Shown here: positions 5,686-6,472 of the stretch, in pieces
How the letters are laid out: every line of letters begins with the position of its first letter
Numbering within the stretch: position 1 is the stretch's first letter
Made by a program: the position numbers and the translations under genes
The notes under the pieces: generated by a model
Seen by the model: only the letters and a program-made list of their open reading frames with translations
The model's database searches: none
Told to the model about the DNA's origin: nothing
NCBI GenBank assembly: GCA_003158355.1
Contig: PMIV01000175.1
Location: 1-6,472 of the forward strand
Direction of reading: 5' to 3'
DNA: 6,472 nucleotides
Origin: Anaerolineaceae bacterium
GTDB taxonomy: Bacteria; Chloroflexota; Anaerolineae; Anaerolineales; Anaerolineaceae

Positions 5686-6472
5686 TTAACCCTCCGGGCG
5701 ATCATTTTTTCAATTTCGGCTGCCGATAGATGATAATTATTGGCTCCAGGTTTGGTTGTCGAAAGGCCACCAGTAATATTTCCCCATTTCAAACATTCTT
5801 GGATCTCTTTACCCGCTAACCAGGCTTTCAAAAAGCCAGCATTAAAGCAATCACCAGCTCCAGTAGTATCAACACATTTCACCCGGATAGCTGGTTCAAA
5901 ATAAATTTTACCATTATCGCAGCAATAGGCACCATTCCTACCATCTTTAATGATTGCCGTTTGACAGAATTCACCCAGCATTTTGGCTGCTTTTTCCAGA
6001 TTATCCATTTGAGTGATGCGCCGCGCTTCAGTGCTGTTAGGTGAATAAAACCGTACCATCTTGAGCGCGCTGCGGATCTTGGGGTCTTGAATGGTTATCT
6101 GGGAGGAGTTATTCCCATCCATAAATATTTCCATCTTTTTGGCCTGCACCGCCAGATAGCCAGCCTGTAAACCAGACCCATAGAAAAGGGATGGCACAAC
6201 AACGATCCTGGCTGTTTTAGTTGTGAGTCCCTTGAGCGCAGTCTGGATCATGGCTCCCTGATCGTAATAAGCGATAAAAGCGCGGTCGTCAGGGAATGAC
6301 AATGAAACTGTAACTTTTCTGACCGGTTTCTTTGAAAATACAAACAGATCTTCCGGAAAGTTTTCTTTACGGAATTCTTGTAATACAAATTTGCTGAAAT
6401 CATCCACGCCAAACTCAACAGCCCAGGCGGTCTTGACGCCCAACCGGTGCAAAGCCAGGGCCGTATTACATG
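5682..6472 (-). CDS. PfkB-family (ribokinase-like) sugar or nucleoside kinase, 5' truncated by window edge
   Basis: The frame stays open to the right edge, giving 263 full codons; about 30-50 N-terminal residues are missing. The visible start CNTALALHRLG corresponds to the PfkB signature 1 region (GG..N.A..L..LG). Counting from the TTG-encoded leucine at 6452: the Mg-associated NxxE motif is in SPNSTEARR (N139, E142), IKDGRNGAY lies at 168-176, and the signature 2 DTTGAGDCFNAGF (195-207) carries the catalytic base Asp201 and the anion-hole GAGD. GNITGGLSTTKPGA (224-237) is the C-terminal nucleotide-binding segment. These enzymes transfer phosphate from ATP to a sugar or nucleoside in the cytoplasm. 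The substrate (ribose, fructose, adenosine or other) cannot be told from what is visible. It is the upstream partner in a four-base overlap with the prepilin peptidase gene. The TTG at 6452 is internal, not the start. Confidence 0.92.
   Translation of the reverse strand, partial: CNTALALHRLGVKTAWAVEFGVDDFSKFVLQEFRKENFPEDLFVFSKKPVRKVTVSLSFPDDRAFIAYYDQGAMIQTALKGLTTKTARIVVVPSLFYGSGLQAGYLAVQAKKMEIFMDGNNSSQITIQDPKIRSALKMVRFYSPNSTEARRITQMDNLEKAAKMLGEFCQTAIIKDGRNGAYCCDNGKIYFEPAIRVKCVDTTGAGDCFNAGFLKAWLAGKEIQECLKWGNITGGLSTTKPGANNYHLSAAEIEKMIARRVK
5691..5695 (-). promoter_or_regulatory. Strong ribosome binding site of the prepilin peptidase gene, inside the kinase gene
   Basis: On the - strand GGAGG lies five bases before the ATG at 5685, within the last codons of the kinase gene. 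Together with the ATGA stop/start overlap at 5682-5685 it indicates translational coupling and decides the peptidase start. Confidence 0.75.

Noticed and set aside
1..6472. Defence system, mobile element, CRISPR array or biosynthetic cluster
   Set aside because: All genes belong to recognised housekeeping or surface-protein families; I see no direct-repeat array, transposase, integrase, terminal inverted repeats or tRNA.

Overview
The window looks like an ordinary chromosomal segment of a bacterium, most likely a member of the Chloroflexota (Anaerolineae-like). The reasons are moderate GC content, a large secreted lipoprotein combining starch-binding-like, carboxypeptidase-regulatory-like and TIM-barrel regions, and an Asp23/Gls24-family gene directly before nusB. 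This taxonomic assignment is an inference from gene content and protein style, not from a marker gene. I see no mobile element, CRISPR array, rRNA or tRNA, and no convincing novel multi-gene system.

Left part, + strand (1-1482): the C-terminal 243 residues of a LarA-family (nickel-dependent lactate racemase-like) protein run in from the left edge. Three bases after its stop comes an alpha/beta-hydrolase of the Est30-like carboxylesterase/lipase group with a complete Ser-Asp-His triad.

Middle part, + strand (1483-4817): a short gap with a consensus TATAAT box precedes a small Asp23/Gls24 protein (YqhY-like). Nine bases later is the transcription antitermination factor NusB, a pairing also known in Firmicutes. 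After 24 bases follows an 811-residue lipoprotein with three related beta-sandwich regions, one carboxypeptidase-regulatory-like domain and a C-terminal glycoside-hydrolase-like barrel that appears to lack the usual catalytic glutamates.

Right part, - strand (4818-6472): a 130-base convergent intergenic region contains an 8-bp perfect hairpin, probably a terminator. Reading leftwards from the right edge are a PfkB-family sugar/nucleoside kinase (5' end outside the window) and, overlapping it by four bases, a bifunctional-type A24 prepilin peptidase. The kinase and peptidase are translationally coupled, although no functional link is obvious.

The most interesting points are an apparent His-to-Tyr change at the predicted nickel ligand of the LarA homologue, and the multidomain lipoprotein whose barrel may be a non-catalytic or mechanistically different relative of GH113-like enzymes.
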